From Leptofilum sp965223525 (GTDB lineage Bacteria; Chloroflexota; Anaerolineae; Promineifilales; Promineifilaceae), in assembly GCF_965223525.1 (NCBI RefSeq), contig NZ_OZ245005.1, positions 1,736,001-1,800,000 on the forward strand: a DNA stretch of 64,000 nucleotides, written 5' to 3'. Positions 45,801-55,039 of the stretch are shown piece after piece (the stretch's first letter is position 1; the number at the start of each line of letters is the position of its first letter). Made by a program: the position numbers and the translations under genes. The notes below the pieces were generated by a model. It ran no database searches. It had not been told where the DNA came from and saw only the letters and a program-made list of their open reading frames with translations.

Positions 45801-48800
45801 GATGGAACGGCCGTATCCAACCAGGAAGTTGAGATTGTGTTCTACCGCCGGGAGTGGGTCTCTACCCGCACCCAGGATTTTGGCATCTACTACACCCGCT
45901 GGGAACCTGTGGATACCGAAGTGGCCCGCACGCGCGTTGCCACCGATGGCTTGGGCGAGGCAACCGCCAGCTTCACGCCAGAAGAGGGCGGCACCTATGT
46001 GGCCGTTGCTACGGTTACAGATGATGGTGGGCGGGCGCAATTTAGCAGCACCACCATCTGGGTCGCCGACAGTGGTCGTATTGGTTGGCAGGTTGATCCC
46101 CGTGACAAAACGATGGATTTGACACCCGACGCCACCAGCTACGCCCCCGGCGACACGGCGCGGCTGCTTGTCCAGTCGCCGTTTAGCCAGCCGGTGCAGG
46201 CCTGGCTCACCATCGAGCGGGGGCAACTGTTGGAGCAGCGGCTCATCACCGTAAACGGCAGCAGCGACGTGCTGGAAATTCCCGTCACGCCAGCGATGGC
46301 ACCCAACGCCTTTGTCACCGTCACCGCCATCAAAGGCGTTACCAGCGAGGGAAATCCGTACCCGGAAATGCGGCTGGGCATTGCCGAACTGTCTGTTTCC
46401 GTAGAACAGCAAACGCTCATCATCGCCCTGACGCCGCAGCAAGAGACGTTTGGGCCGGGGGAAACGGCCGTCTACACCATCACCGTCACCGACCACCAGG
46501 GTAACCCCGTCCAGGCGGATTTGTCGCTGGCGTTGGTGGATTTGGCGGTGCTAACGCTGAAAGAAGACAATGCGCCTAACATTGTGGACGCTTTTTACGC
46601 CTCGCAGCCGTACCGCAGCCGAATGGGGTCTGGCCTCATCTTCTCTGGGGAAGGGTACCCGGTTGACGTGCCGATTGAGCAGCTTGGCCTGGGCGGTGGT
46701 GGCGGTGGCGACGTCGCTTTGGAAACAACAGTCGCCCGCCTCAACGAAGAAGATGAAGATGGCGGCGTGCGCCAGGACTTCCCCGACACCGCCTTCTGGC
46801 AAGCCAACCTAACCACCGATGCCAACGGCCAAGCCACCGTGGAGATTCCGCTGCCAGACAACCTGACTACCTGGCGACTGAGCAGCAAGGCGGTCACGCC
46901 GGAGACGCTCGTCGGCCAAAATTCGGTAGACATCATCACCACCCTGCCGCTGCTGGTGCGCTCCGTCACGCCGCGCTTCTTTACCGCTGGCGACGTAGTG
47001 GAGCTGGGCGCGGTTGTGAATAACAATACGGGGGATGCGCTGGAAACGACCGTTACTCTGCAAGCAACTGGTGTCACTTTAAGCGGCCCAGAGACACACA
47101 CCGTCACCGTGCCTGCCAACGGGCAGATGCTGGTTCGCTGGCCTGTTACCGTGCAGGATGTGGCGGGCGTTGACCTCACCTTCCGCGTGGAGGGTGGTGG
47201 TTACAGCGACGCTACCAAGCCTGCCATCAGCGATGGCGGTGAAATCCCCGTCTATCGCTACACTGGGAATGACGTTGTGGCTACGGCTGGGCAGCTAGAC
47301 GCCGCAGGCAACCGCGTAGAAGCAATTTTGTTGCCGCCAGGTGTGGATGTGGCGCAGGGCGAGGTGGCTATTAACCTGAGTCCGTCGCTGGCGGCGGTAT
47401 TGGTAGACGGCATCGCGCTGAACAATGAGACGCCATATTCTTCATTCTGTGCCTACGCCATCACAGACCGTATGTTGCCAAATGTAGCTTTGCTGAATCT
47501 TGATCGGCGGATTGAAGGAGCGGGATTGGCGGAAACAGCCGTTACCGAATCAGAACAGATTGTGCAAACCAGCCTGAACCAGCTAGAAGCTCTGGCTCTG
47601 CCCGATGGGGGCTGGGGCTGGTGCAGCAGCGTGCAAAGCGATCCGTGGCTTACGGGCTACACGCTGTTTGGACTGGCGCAAGCCCGCGAATTGGGCTATT
47701 CAGTGAAAACAACCGTGCTGGAAAATGGAGCCAACTACCTGGCGCGTCAGCTTGTTTCGCCGTCGCCGCAGCTCACTTCATTTGAGGTGAACCGCCAAGC
47801 ATTTTTTCTCTACGTGCTGGCGCAGCTAAATCCGAACGTGGCTCCAGATTTGGATAGATTGGTGGCCGAAAACCGTGCCTTGCTAGACCCCTACGGGCGA
47901 GCGTTGGTGGCACTGGCCTATGCTCAGCTGGATTTGACGAGTAACCAAATGGAGATGCTGCTAACTGACCTGAATGACAGCGCCATCCTCAGCGCGACGG
48001 GCACCCATTGGGAGGATGCTAGCCGGGACATGGGTAACCTGAACAGCAATGTGCGCGGCACGGCCGTCGTGCTGCAAGCGTTAGCCACGCTGGAGCCGGA
48101 GAGTCCACTGCTGCCAGGTGCAGTGCGCTGGCTAATGAGTGCGCGCACTGCAAGCGCACACGGTGAGCCGTTGTGGGCGACATCGCATGAAACCGCCTGG
48201 ACGATCTTTGCGTTGACGGAGTGGCTCGTGGCAACTGGCGAATTAGATGCCAACTATGATTACAGTCTGGAAGTGAATTTGCAGCCGGTGACGGACGGCC
48301 GTTTCACCACCAACACCGTCACAGACAGCCGAATGCTATCGTTGCCGCTTGATGATTTACTGCTGGAGGAGGCCAACTTCTTCAACTTTGGGCGTGGGGA
48401 TGGAGACGGCCGTCTTTACTACACCATGCACCTGGAAAGCAGCATTGCCATGAACTTTGTGCAGCCTGTTAATCGCGGCGTCTCCGTGGAGCGCGTTTAT
48501 TACGATGCGGCTTGCAATCCAGATACCGAAACCTGTGAACCGATCACCCAAATTGAAGCCGGGCAGCAGGTGCGCGTGGTGCTCACCATCATCACCGAAA
48601 ATGATTTGGTCTACGCGCGCATCGAAGACCCGATTCCGGCCGGAACTGAGGCGCTTGATCCGGGGTTGAACATCAACTCGCCCACGCAGGGTGGCCAGGT
48701 GAACCGCGTGGATGAAGATTATCGCTACGGCTATTGGGGCTGGTGGTATTTCAACCGAATCGAGTACCGGGATGAGCAGGTAGTCTTTTTGGCCAACTTC

Positions 48801-48947
48801 CTGCCCGCTGGCACCTACCAATATAGCTACTTCCTGCAAGCCACCATTCCGGGCGAATACCAGGTGCGGCCTACCTTTGCCCACGAGACATTTTTTCCAG
48901 AGGTAAACGGCCGTTCCGCCGGACTGCTCTTCACCATTGTCCCGTAA
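42840..48947 (+). CDS. alpha-2-macroglobulin family lipoprotein, thioester lost
   Basis: 2035 residues. The signal peptide ends in a lipobox (IVVAC), then a Thr/Pro linker. Several Ig-like macroglobulin domains follow, with the MG2-type motif YIYTDRPIYRPGDTVQFK near residue 715. The C-terminal half has the alpha-alpha toroid with 'GWGWCSSVQSDPW'. The site that is normally CxEQ, just before RxLPN, reads C-A-Y-A here (SFCAYAITDRMLPN), so the Gln needed for a thioester is missing. Bacterial members trap proteases at the surface; this one may act by another mechanism. Possibly defence or colonisation. Length is slightly longer than E. coli YfaS (about 1530). Confidence 0.9.
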   Translation: MRKNRLLSIFVIVLLIVVACREEEPLPTAVPTVTIPTPIPTSTPIATDSGTETAVAPPAPIQIDSADIDWPPQVIYSSPAPGEEVLLNGAITIRFDQPMNQQAVEAAFSVTPTDGSQKVSGNFSWPRSDTMVFTPQADYQRRQMYRVEIGETAASANGLTLEVPLELTLQTVGALAVSQIIPADGSADVQTDGAITVLFNRPVVPLVGSGQQAALPQPLQIEPAISGQGEWVSTSIYRFVPDEPLAGATTYRIAIDESLTDVVGVSLASSFASQFTTLSPDIVSIQPDSTANLMPTAPITVTFNMPMDRAATEAAVSLTGFDAPAAEIAYEWLEDDRVLQITPQQILALDTTYQLQVNNAARAANGTATLPDGETVIYQTVPLPGIVRTVPAAGGLADRFQRGVTIQFASPMDWETVEGNIRIDPEPTNVRTFINQFSNEISLDFNLELNTTYTIIVPGFVADPYGNTLGEPVTFRFTTPGRVPIASLGLPPRLSQFSTSFATTVDVIHVNVSRLDVALYDVGLPLNLLNRPFDVTDYRPAAVPISSWSLPQTSERDAVNTVTIPLAGEGGGTLTPGVYFLTVDAPETGSDVQFWQNQRNLLVVADTNIVVKEMFGAVHVWVTELRTGLPAANQSLTLYSEQGVALGTAVSDSNGFAEFSYSPTNDFLEGVTVVSGQPGQEGFGIGSSIWDEGIRPWELDVPATSGEEVETIAYIYTDRPIYRPGDTVQFKGIVRNSNYGRYLPTELTTLDLRFADFYRGGETAEQPIVVNIGPDGSFSGDYQLPEDAALGTYQLFAQNPQVEAFRLFTVAEYRAPEFQVALTPAQPEQLRGESVTIDLEASYFFGGPATDLPVEWSVYERAYQPEYTGGPYFSFGDGGGFFYQDPGLFGGFGGPGGFGNFVLKSNGRTDENGRLQLTLPANLLQDAESGSRIITVEATIFDISEFPVTSRTVVTLHAGEVYVGIQPEAFIGRAGSESAVNLQTIGWDGTAVSNQEVEIVFYRREWVSTRTQDFGIYYTRWEPVDTEVARTRVATDGLGEATASFTPEEGGTYVAVATVTDDGGRAQFSSTTIWVADSGRIGWQVDPRDKTMDLTPDATSYAPGDTARLLVQSPFSQPVQAWLTIERGQLLEQRLITVNGSSDVLEIPVTPAMAPNAFVTVTAIKGVTSEGNPYPEMRLGIAELSVSVEQQTLIIALTPQQETFGPGETAVYTITVTDHQGNPVQADLSLALVDLAVLTLKEDNAPNIVDAFYASQPYRSRMGSGLIFSGEGYPVDVPIEQLGLGGGGGGDVALETTVARLNEEDEDGGVRQDFPDTAFWQANLTTDANGQATVEIPLPDNLTTWRLSSKAVTPETLVGQNSVDIITTLPLLVRSVTPRFFTAGDVVELGAVVNNNTGDALETTVTLQATGVTLSGPETHTVTVPANGQMLVRWPVTVQDVAGVDLTFRVEGGGYSDATKPAISDGGEIPVYRYTGNDVVATAGQLDAAGNRVEAILLPPGVDVAQGEVAINLSPSLAAVLVDGIALNNETPYSSFCAYAITDRMLPNVALLNLDRRIEGAGLAETAVTESEQIVQTSLNQLEALALPDGGWGWCSSVQSDPWLTGYTLFGLAQARELGYSVKTTVLENGANYLARQLVSPSPQLTSFEVNRQAFFLYVLAQLNPNVAPDLDRLVAENRALLDPYGRALVALAYAQLDLTSNQMEMLLTDLNDSAILSATGTHWEDASRDMGNLNSNVRGTAVVLQALATLEPESPLLPGAVRWLMSARTASAHGEPLWATSHETAWTIFALTEWLVATGELDANYDYSLEVNLQPVTDGRFTTNTVTDSRMLSLPLDDLLLEEANFFNFGRGDGDGRLYYTMHLESSIAMNFVQPVNRGVSVERVYYDAACNPDTETCEPITQIEAGQQVRVVLTIITENDLVYARIEDPIPAGTEALDPGLNINSPTQGGQVNRVDEDYRYGYWGWWYFNRIEYRDEQVVFLANFLPAGTYQYSYFLQATIPGEYQVRPTFAHETFFPEVNGRSAGLLFTIVP

Positions 48948-49304
48948 TCGGTAAGCAGTAATCGGTCATCGGTTCACCGTTTACGGAATACCGATGACCG
49001 ATTACTGAAAAGCAGGTGATGGACAACATGCAAACTGTCTGCCATCTGCTTTGTCAATTTTTTAACATTCCCCCATTTTTTCACGTTGCCTTAACCTCCT
49101 ATTGCTATCTATTGATTAAGATAGCAATGTGAAGAAGTTTCGTTAGAAGTAGATTCTAAAATAAAAAAGGTGGTAGTGTGACATAGTGTTTGCCATTTTT
49201 CTACAACGTGTCTCAATTTCATAAGAGACGAAACATTGCGTAATACGAAATACGTAATGTAAATGGCGAAAAATCAGACACTCCTGCCCGGCAAGGTGGC
49301 GTGA
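48948..49304. other. intergenic gap with several inverted repeats
   Basis: The 357-nt gap holds a perfect 18-bp inverted repeat (48956-48973 / 48990-49007), a perfect 10-bp hairpin (49101-49110 / 49119-49128) and a GTAATACGAAATACGTAATG word repeat near 49235-49260. I see no supported gene. Confidence 0.65.
48956..49007. repeat. perfect 18-bp inverted repeat (CAGTAATCGGT family)
   Basis: Arms of 18 bp with a 16-nt loop, just after the macroglobulin stop. Related words occur at 41957-42010 and 54136-54180. It may act as the terminator of the macroglobulin gene. Confidence 0.75.
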
Positions 49305-50726
49305 ATGGAACCGTATACAGAAGGCATATTTTCCGTTGGTAATCAGGAAATTCATTACGTAGAAGCAGGCAAAAAAGGGCGGCAAATTGCCCTGCTCATT
49401 CATGGTTGGTCTAGCTCCTGGTATGCAACCTCCCCTCTATTAGGTCAATTGGCACAGCGTTTTCACGTTATTGCTATTGATCTGCCCGGTTACGGCCAAT
49501 CCCCCCCGCTGGAAGAAACCACAACCATTCCCGGCTATGCCGAACTTTTAGCCCAACTCATCGGCCAGATTAGCGACGGCCCGGTGGTGTTGGTAGGGCA
49601 CTCGATGGGCGGCATGATTAGCCTAACGCTGGCCCTGGCGCATCCCATACTGGTAGAGCGCATGGTGCTGCTGAGTCCGACGATAAGCGGCCGTTTATCC
49701 ACCGCCATCAACCTTTTCATTAGCCCTATCACCATGATGGAGCGATTTGGGTTGGGTAGCCTGGTGGTCACCGCTACCGAGCGTGCCTTTGTTGGGCTGA
49801 CGGATCGGCTGATGCGCCCGGTCTCTTTCGCCGAGCGCACGGGCATTACCGAGGCAGATTACGAGCGGCTGCGGATGGATGCGCGGCAGCCGGGGCAGGG
49901 GCGCGTGCGGGCCGAATGCTACCGGGCGATGTTGGAAAATGACTTAAGCGGCCGTTTAGCCCAAATTGAAACGCCATCTCTGGTGATTTGGGGAGCAGAA
50001 GACAACACCGTGCCGCTGCGGGATGCAGGCGTGGTAGCCGATGAGTGGACGGCCGCTGATCTGCGTATTTTGCCTAAAGCGGGCCATTGGCCCCAATTTG
50101 AAGCCCCAGACACTACACGTCGCATGGTGGCTGTATTTTTGGGACTGCCGCTCCACAGCAGCGCACTCTTCAAACCTGTGGAAGAGGATGAGCTGGCCCA
50201 AATTAACGAAATTGCCCAATTTCTGGTTAACTCCGATGTCGGAACCGATTTGACTTTGCCCCAGCGGACGCGGCTGGCGGCGCAATGCCAGGTGCGCGTT
50301 TTTGAACCGGGTGACGTCATTGCTGAAGCGGGAACCACCAGTGATGAGCTGTTCATCATCCAAAAAGGGTACGTGGAAGTGTGGAAGGATCCAGATAACA
50401 ATTCTGGCACGCACAACCATGAAAAAATTGAGCATGTAGCCAATTTGCGTGCCGGGCAAATTACGGGCGAACTAGCCATGCTGGATCGAGACAAGCGCAG
50501 CGCTGATTTGATTGCAGGCGGTGAGGGCGCTACTTTGCTGGCGTTGAGTCGGGAGCGGTTACGGGCATTGGTTGAGGATGATTCAGAGCTAGGCGCGCGT
50601 TTCTTGTGGAATATGTCTATCGCCATGTCTACGCGGGTGCGTTTTGTGTTGTGGCAGCTCAATCAGGAGCGCAAAGGCGTAGCAGAGCAGGAAGCTGCTT
50701 TTGGCCGCTTGCCCAGCCGGGGTTAA
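49305..50726 (+). CDS. alpha/beta hydrolase fused to a cNMP-binding domain
   Basis: 473 residues. Residues 1-285 form an alpha/beta hydrolase with LIHGWSSSW (oxyanion region), the nucleophile elbow GHSMGG (Ser about 100), WGAEDNTVP (Asp) and a His in AGHWPQFE. Residues about 300-450 form a CAP-like cyclic-nucleotide-binding domain with FEPGDVIAEAG, FIIQKGYVEVW and GELAML. The arrangement suggests a hydrolase controlled by cAMP or cGMP. The phosphate-binding Arg of the usual GExAxx...RxA motif reads RSADL. The substrate is unknown. Confidence 0.85.
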   Translation: MEPYTEGIFSVGNQEIHYVEAGKKGRQIALLIHGWSSSWYATSPLLGQLAQRFHVIAIDLPGYGQSPPLEETTTIPGYAELLAQLIGQISDGPVVLVGHSMGGMISLTLALAHPILVERMVLLSPTISGRLSTAINLFISPITMMERFGLGSLVVTATERAFVGLTDRLMRPVSFAERTGITEADYERLRMDARQPGQGRVRAECYRAMLENDLSGRLAQIETPSLVIWGAEDNTVPLRDAGVVADEWTAADLRILPKAGHWPQFEAPDTTRRMVAVFLGLPLHSSALFKPVEEDELAQINEIAQFLVNSDVGTDLTLPQRTRLAAQCQVRVFEPGDVIAEAGTTSDELFIIQKGYVEVWKDPDNNSGTHNHEKIEHVANLRAGQITGELAMLDRDKRSADLIAGGEGATLLALSRERLRALVEDDSELGARFLWNMSIAMSTRVRFVLWQLNQERKGVAEQEAAFGRLPSRG

Positions 50727-50750
50727 GCAAACTTTTATCTGTAGATAAGG

Positions 50751-50775
50751 ACGCTGGCTATATTTTGGTCAGCGT
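50751..50775 (+). terminator. rho-independent terminator
   Basis: ACGCTG (50751-50756) pairs with CAGCGT (50770-50775), followed by a TTTTTG run, 25 nt after the hydrolase stop. Confidence 0.6.
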
Positions 50776-50964
50776 TTTTGTTTGTGCGGGGAACGGCCGT
50801 ATGTCACATTTTCCTTACCTGATCATCACACCATATCTATGACATTTGCCACCGGAATTTCTTAGACAGAATCGTTACACTTTAGCATACATTTGGGGAG
50901 ATTCAGACTCTGATTATCCAGACAACAACCCACACCCACACGGGTTTACCTTCAGGAGATAGCC

Positions 50965-51384
50965 ATGTTAACCACAAATGATTTGATGACCATTGACCCG
51001 GAAATTGTGACACAAGATACGCCGCTCCGCGAGGTTGTCACTGCTATGAACCGGGCGAACATACGCCAGGTTTTGGTTGTTGACGGCAAGAAGCTGGTTG
51101 GTATTGTGACTGACCGAGATATTCGCCTCGCTGTTAACTCTCCTTTGACGGCCGAAGAGCCCCTGGAACGACTGGAATTGTTGAACGATTATACGGTCGC
51201 TGACTGTATGACAACCAATCCACGTACGGTTGCACCAGATACACCTATTCACAAAGTGGCTCAGGTACTGAGCATGTATAAATTTGGGGCATTGCCGGTG
51301 GTAGAAAATGAAGAGCTTGTCGGTATCATTACCGTCACCGATTTGTTAAACCAGATGGCTTTGTTGCCAGATCCGGAATCTTAA
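50965..51384 (+). CDS. two-CBS-domain protein
   Basis: 139 residues forming two CBS domains in tandem (LTTNDLMTIDPEIV and ADCMTTNPRTVA), the usual adenosyl-nucleotide-sensing unit. It has no attached effector domain. AGGAGA precedes the ATG. A strong terminator follows. The partner is unknown. Confidence 0.9.
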   Translation: MLTTNDLMTIDPEIVTQDTPLREVVTAMNRANIRQVLVVDGKKLVGIVTDRDIRLAVNSPLTAEEPLERLELLNDYTVADCMTTNPRTVAPDTPIHKVAQVLSMYKFGALPVVENEELVGIITVTDLLNQMALLPDPES

Positions 51385-51414
51385 TTTTTCCTCCTGTTTT
51401 CACTTCTCCTTGAG

Positions 51415-51442
51415 GCACCAGACGTCATGCGGCGTCTGGTGC
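51415..51442 (+). terminator. rho-independent terminator of the CBS gene
   Basis: Perfect 10-bp stem GCACCAGACG / CGTCTGGTGC, loop TCATGCGG, then TTTTGCATTTT. The next gene therefore starts downstream of it. Confidence 0.85.
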
Positions 51443-51534
51443 TTTTGCATTTTGGTGGTCTTGCTTCTGAGTGTTTGCTTAGCAGGCCTAATTTTTACAC
51501 TGATCAATCATCTATTCCTCTTTACAATGGGGAT

Positions 51535-52641
51535 ATGCCATTATTGAATTTGTTTACGGCTTCTGCCAAAAACCGTCTAAAAGACCCAACGGCCTTTATC
51601 CTGCCGCTGACTGAACCAGTGACGGTGACGCGTACGGAGGACGATTTTTTGCAGGTAGCATGGCAGGAACTCGCTGACCGAACCATTATTTACGTGGGCA
51701 CTAATCCAGACGATTTGCACGGGATGGTTCAGATTCTTTCTGTGTGTAAGGCTCGTGAAGCAATGGTCGCGGGGTTGAACACGGCCGTTCGTCACTATTT
51801 CCGGCTTGAATTTCAGGGTGGGGCTTGGGACGGCCGTTCCCTGCTTGCCGCCGAACGCATTTTGCCCTTACAAAAAGGGGTCAACTTTCGGGATGCGGGG
51901 GGCTTTTACACCAAAGAGGGGCAGATGGTGCGTTGGGGCAAGCTGTACCGCTCCGGCAGCCTGACACGGCTAACGCCCTCCGATTTGGCCTATTTGCAGC
52001 GGCTAGGCATCCGGTTAGTAAGCGATTTCCGCTCGCCGGAGGAGCGGGAAAAGCATCCGGATCGGTTGCCTGAGATGCCTGGGTTGGTGGAACGGCCGTT
52101 GCCGATGGAAAGCGTGGATCGCTGGGAGCGACTGCGCGGTGCCTACGCTATCTTCTTCCGCAAGGGCAAACTAGATGATTACCTGCTGGATGGGTATACG
52201 CGAGTGGTGTTGGATAGCAACGCCCACCGCATCGGTGAAATCTTCCAGCGGTTGGCAGACCCGGCTCAACTGCCCGCCGTGCTGCACTGCACGGCAGGCA
52301 AAGACCGCACTGGGCTGGTGGTTGCGCTGCTGCTGCTCAGCCTCGGTGTGCCAGAAGAAACCGTGTTGGCCGATTACACCATGAGCAATCATTTTTACGC
52401 CCATTTTCGCAAGGGCATCGCGGCCGAACTCAAACAAGTGGCTCCTTGGGGTGTTAACATAGATGATTTGCAGGATTTGCTGCTAGTGAAAGCCAAAACG
52501 TTGCAAGGCGCCCTTGCTCATATGCGCCAAAAATATGGCTCGCTAGAAGGCTATTTACGCAATCAGGCAGGCGTCTCCGACGAAACTATTGCCCGCCTGC
52601 GCCAAACTTGGCTCGTTGATGTGAATGAACTTGATTTTTAA
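51535..52641 (+). CDS. tyrosine-protein phosphatase (Y_phosphatase3-like)
   Basis: 368 residues from ATG 51535, preceded by TGGGGAT. An earlier in-frame start at 51427 lies within the CBS terminator and is rejected. The C-terminal two thirds are a bacterial dual-specificity-like phosphatase with NFRDAGG (Y_phosphatase3 signature) and the active-site loop HCTAGKDRTG (CxxxxxR). The N-terminal ~100 residues (HYFRLEFQ...) form an extra domain. The target is unknown; polysaccharide-synthesis tyrosine kinases are common partners. Confidence 0.88.
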   Translation: MPLLNLFTASAKNRLKDPTAFILPLTEPVTVTRTEDDFLQVAWQELADRTIIYVGTNPDDLHGMVQILSVCKAREAMVAGLNTAVRHYFRLEFQGGAWDGRSLLAAERILPLQKGVNFRDAGGFYTKEGQMVRWGKLYRSGSLTRLTPSDLAYLQRLGIRLVSDFRSPEEREKHPDRLPEMPGLVERPLPMESVDRWERLRGAYAIFFRKGKLDDYLLDGYTRVVLDSNAHRIGEIFQRLADPAQLPAVLHCTAGKDRTGLVVALLLLSLGVPEETVLADYTMSNHFYAHFRKGIAAELKQVAPWGVNIDDLQDLLLVKAKTLQGALAHMRQKYGSLEGYLRNQAGVSDETIARLRQTWLVDVNELDF

Positions 52642-52722
52642 TCAGCAGATTTCGCAGATTTACCAGATTTATCTTTTCAATCTGCGAAATCTTTGATTCT
52701 TTTTTATCTTGCCAAAGATAGT

Positions 52723-54132
52723 ATGTTCCACATAACCCTCATCTCCACTTACGATTTAGGTCACCAACCGTTTGGCTTGGCCTCGCCAGCGGCCTGGCTA
52801 GAAGCAGCGGGTGCGGAGGTGACCTGTGTAGATATATCGGTACGGCCGTTCCAATCCCAAACTGTCCAGTCTGCCAACCTGATTGCCTTCTACCTGCCTA
52901 TGCACACCGCCACCCGGCTGGCCGTTCCCCTCATTCAGCGCGTGCAGCGGATTAACCGGGAAGCGCATTTATGCGCCTACGGGCTGTACGCCCCGGTGAA
53001 TGAACGCTATTTGCGCGAGTTGGGGGTGCAAACCATCCTGGGCGGCGAATTTGAGCAGGGGTTGGTTGATTTAGTGGCGGCACTCCGTGGTGGGCAGCCA
53101 ATGCCCAGCTTCCCTTCAGTATCACTTCATCGGCAGCAATTTCAACGGCCGTCTCGCCACAACCTGTCCCCACTCACCGCATACGCCCACCTGGACACTT
53201 CCAGCGGCAAGCGCGTCGTAGGCTACACGGAAGCGACGCGGGGCTGCAAACATCTCTGTCGCCATTGTCCGATTGTGCCGGTGTATAACGGCCGTTTCCG
53301 CATCATTCAGCCAGAGGTAGTGCTGGCCGACGTGCGTCAGCAGGTGGCGGCCGGAGCGCAGCACATCACCTTTGGCGACCCCGACTTTCTCAATGGCCCC
53401 GGCCACGCCCTGCCGCTGGTACAGGCCCTCCACGACGAATTCCCCAATCTCACCTACGACGTCACCATCAAGATTGAGCATCTGCAAAAGCACGCCGACG
53501 CCCTGCCCCTGCTGCGCGACACGGGCTGCGCCTTTGTCGTGAGTGCGGTGGAGGCGGTAGATGACCGGATTTTGGCCATTTTGGACAAGGGACACAGCCG
53601 CGCCGACTTCATTCAGGTGGCTCGGCAGATGCGGCAGATTGGCCTGCCGCTTACGCCCACCTTTGTCACCTTCACGCCGTGGACGACGGTGCAGGGATAC
53701 ATTGATTCGCTGGCGCTACTGGCAGAGCTGGAATTGGTGGAGGCTATTAGCCCCATCCAGTACGCCATCCGGCTGCTGATTCCCGAAGGGTCGCGGTTGC
53801 TGAAGCTGGATGCAGTGCGGGATTTGGTAGCCCCCTTTGACCAAGCTGCCCTGGTTTACCCCTGGCAGCACCCCGACCCGGCGGTGGACGCGCTGTACGA
53901 GACGGTGTTCAAGCTGGTGAAGGCCAGCCAAAGCGCAGGTGAATCGCGCCAAACGCAGTTTAACCGCATCTGGCAGGCGGCGTTGGCTTTGCTGCCGGAG
54001 GCGGAGCAGGCAAGCTGGGCAGCGCGGCAGCCCGTCCTCACTCACCTGGCACGGGCGGTGCCAACCCTCAGTGAAGATTGGTACTGATGAGCGGAGCCCT
54101 TCGCGGAGCAGTTTGCTTCCGACCTGGTTTAA
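52723..54132 (+). CDS. radical SAM protein with UUAEP tail (two in-frame TGA codons)
   Basis: Read to the first TGA it ends ...SEDWY. Read through TGA-TGA (codons 455-456, 54085-54090) it continues A-E-P-F-A-E-Q-F-A-S-D-L-V and stops at TAA 54130-54132, giving 469 residues. I recall an NCBI family described as CUAEP/CCAEP-tail radical SAM (seleno)protein, and UUAEP matches that tail with both Cys positions encoded as TGA. The rest fits: an N-terminal B12-binding-like region and [4Fe-4S] motif C175-x3-C-x2-C182 (GCKHLCRHC). A candidate SECIS is at 54104-54121. The start ATG 52723 has a weak ribosome site. VKOR follows. The reaction is unknown. Confidence 0.85.
54104..54121 (+). promoter_or_regulatory. 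candidate bacterial SECIS hairpin (radical SAM gene)
   Basis: CGGAGC pairs with GCTTCCG (one bulged T) around loop AGTTT. The loop begins 20 nt after the second TGA and has G at position 2, as in the thioredoxin gene's hairpin (18 nt). Confidence 0.5.
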
Positions 54133-54290
54133 TTTAGTAATCGGTTGTCAGTAATCTGTCAACGGTTAATGGTTTGCGGTAGGGGCAAGTCCTGGGGGGG
54201 ATTGGCGCAATGGCTAAAAAGGTGAGGGCGTAGTGCCAGGTGATGCCTGTTGTAAGATTGTTTGCTGCCAAATTGCGTTAAAATAGGCCC

Positions 54291-54971
54291 ATGACTGATT
54301 TCTGGAAGCGTAAACCACTTGTCTGGATTGGGCTGGGCCTGCTGAGTATCTTGTTGCAAGGTTGGCGCTGGATGCAGTTTGAAGCGGCCGTGTGGCAAGC
54401 GGGCATCGGCAATGCAGCGCTCACCGAGCGGCTGACAATGGACCCCATCGGCAATACGTTGGCGATTGTGGCCTTCGTCAGCATGAGCTGCGTGGTCGCT
54501 TTAACGGTATATCGGCTCAATACGCGCATTACCATTCCGGTGTCTGGCTGGTGGGCCATTCCGTTACTGTCCATTGCTGGGCTGGGCATTATGCTTTACC
54601 TTTCTACTATTCCAGAAACGACTATTTGCTATCCTAGCGGTGCGTGCCAGGTCATACAACAAAGCGAATACGGCGAAATTTTGAACGTACCCGTTGGGAT
54701 TTGGGGGGCGTTGGGCTATTTTGCTATTTTGGCTACCTGGAGCGTTAGCTTGATTGGCTCTTCGCGTTTGCTGCGCGTTGTACCCTGGGCATTGCTTGCG
54801 CTGACCCTTTTGGGGGTTCTCTTTTCGCTCTACTTCACTTTTTTAGAGCCATTTATTATTGGCGCGACCTGCCCCTGGTGCCTCACTTCTGCCATTTTGA
54901 TGACAATTTTGTTTTGGCTAAGTGCTGAAACAGTACAAAGTTTGCGTTTGGAACAGGCTTTATACGGTTAG
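54291..54971 (+). CDS. vitamin K epoxide reductase (VKOR) family protein
   Basis: 226 residues with five hydrophobic segments. The redox cysteines are the CPWC pair at 194-197 and the loop pair C113 / C119 (CYPSGAC), which together match VKOR. It oxidises DsbA-like proteins and passes electrons to quinone, so it is a natural partner of the DsbA-like protein at 41051-41731. All its redox residues are Cys, not Sec. Confidence 0.92.
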   Translation: MTDFWKRKPLVWIGLGLLSILLQGWRWMQFEAAVWQAGIGNAALTERLTMDPIGNTLAIVAFVSMSCVVALTVYRLNTRITIPVSGWWAIPLLSIAGLGIMLYLSTIPETTICYPSGACQVIQQSEYGEILNVPVGIWGALGYFAILATWSVSLIGSSRLLRVVPWALLALTLLGVLFSLYFTFLEPFIIGATCPWCLTSAILMTILFWLSAETVQSLRLEQALYG

Positions 54972-55039
54972 CCTTGTATTTAGTGGTCACTTGATTTATT
55001 ATGTGACTACACTGATGCGTGTGAATTACGGAGGCTACG

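Noticed and set aside
51427..51534. Earlier start for the tyrosine phosphatase
   Set aside because: It overlaps the strong terminator of the CBS gene.
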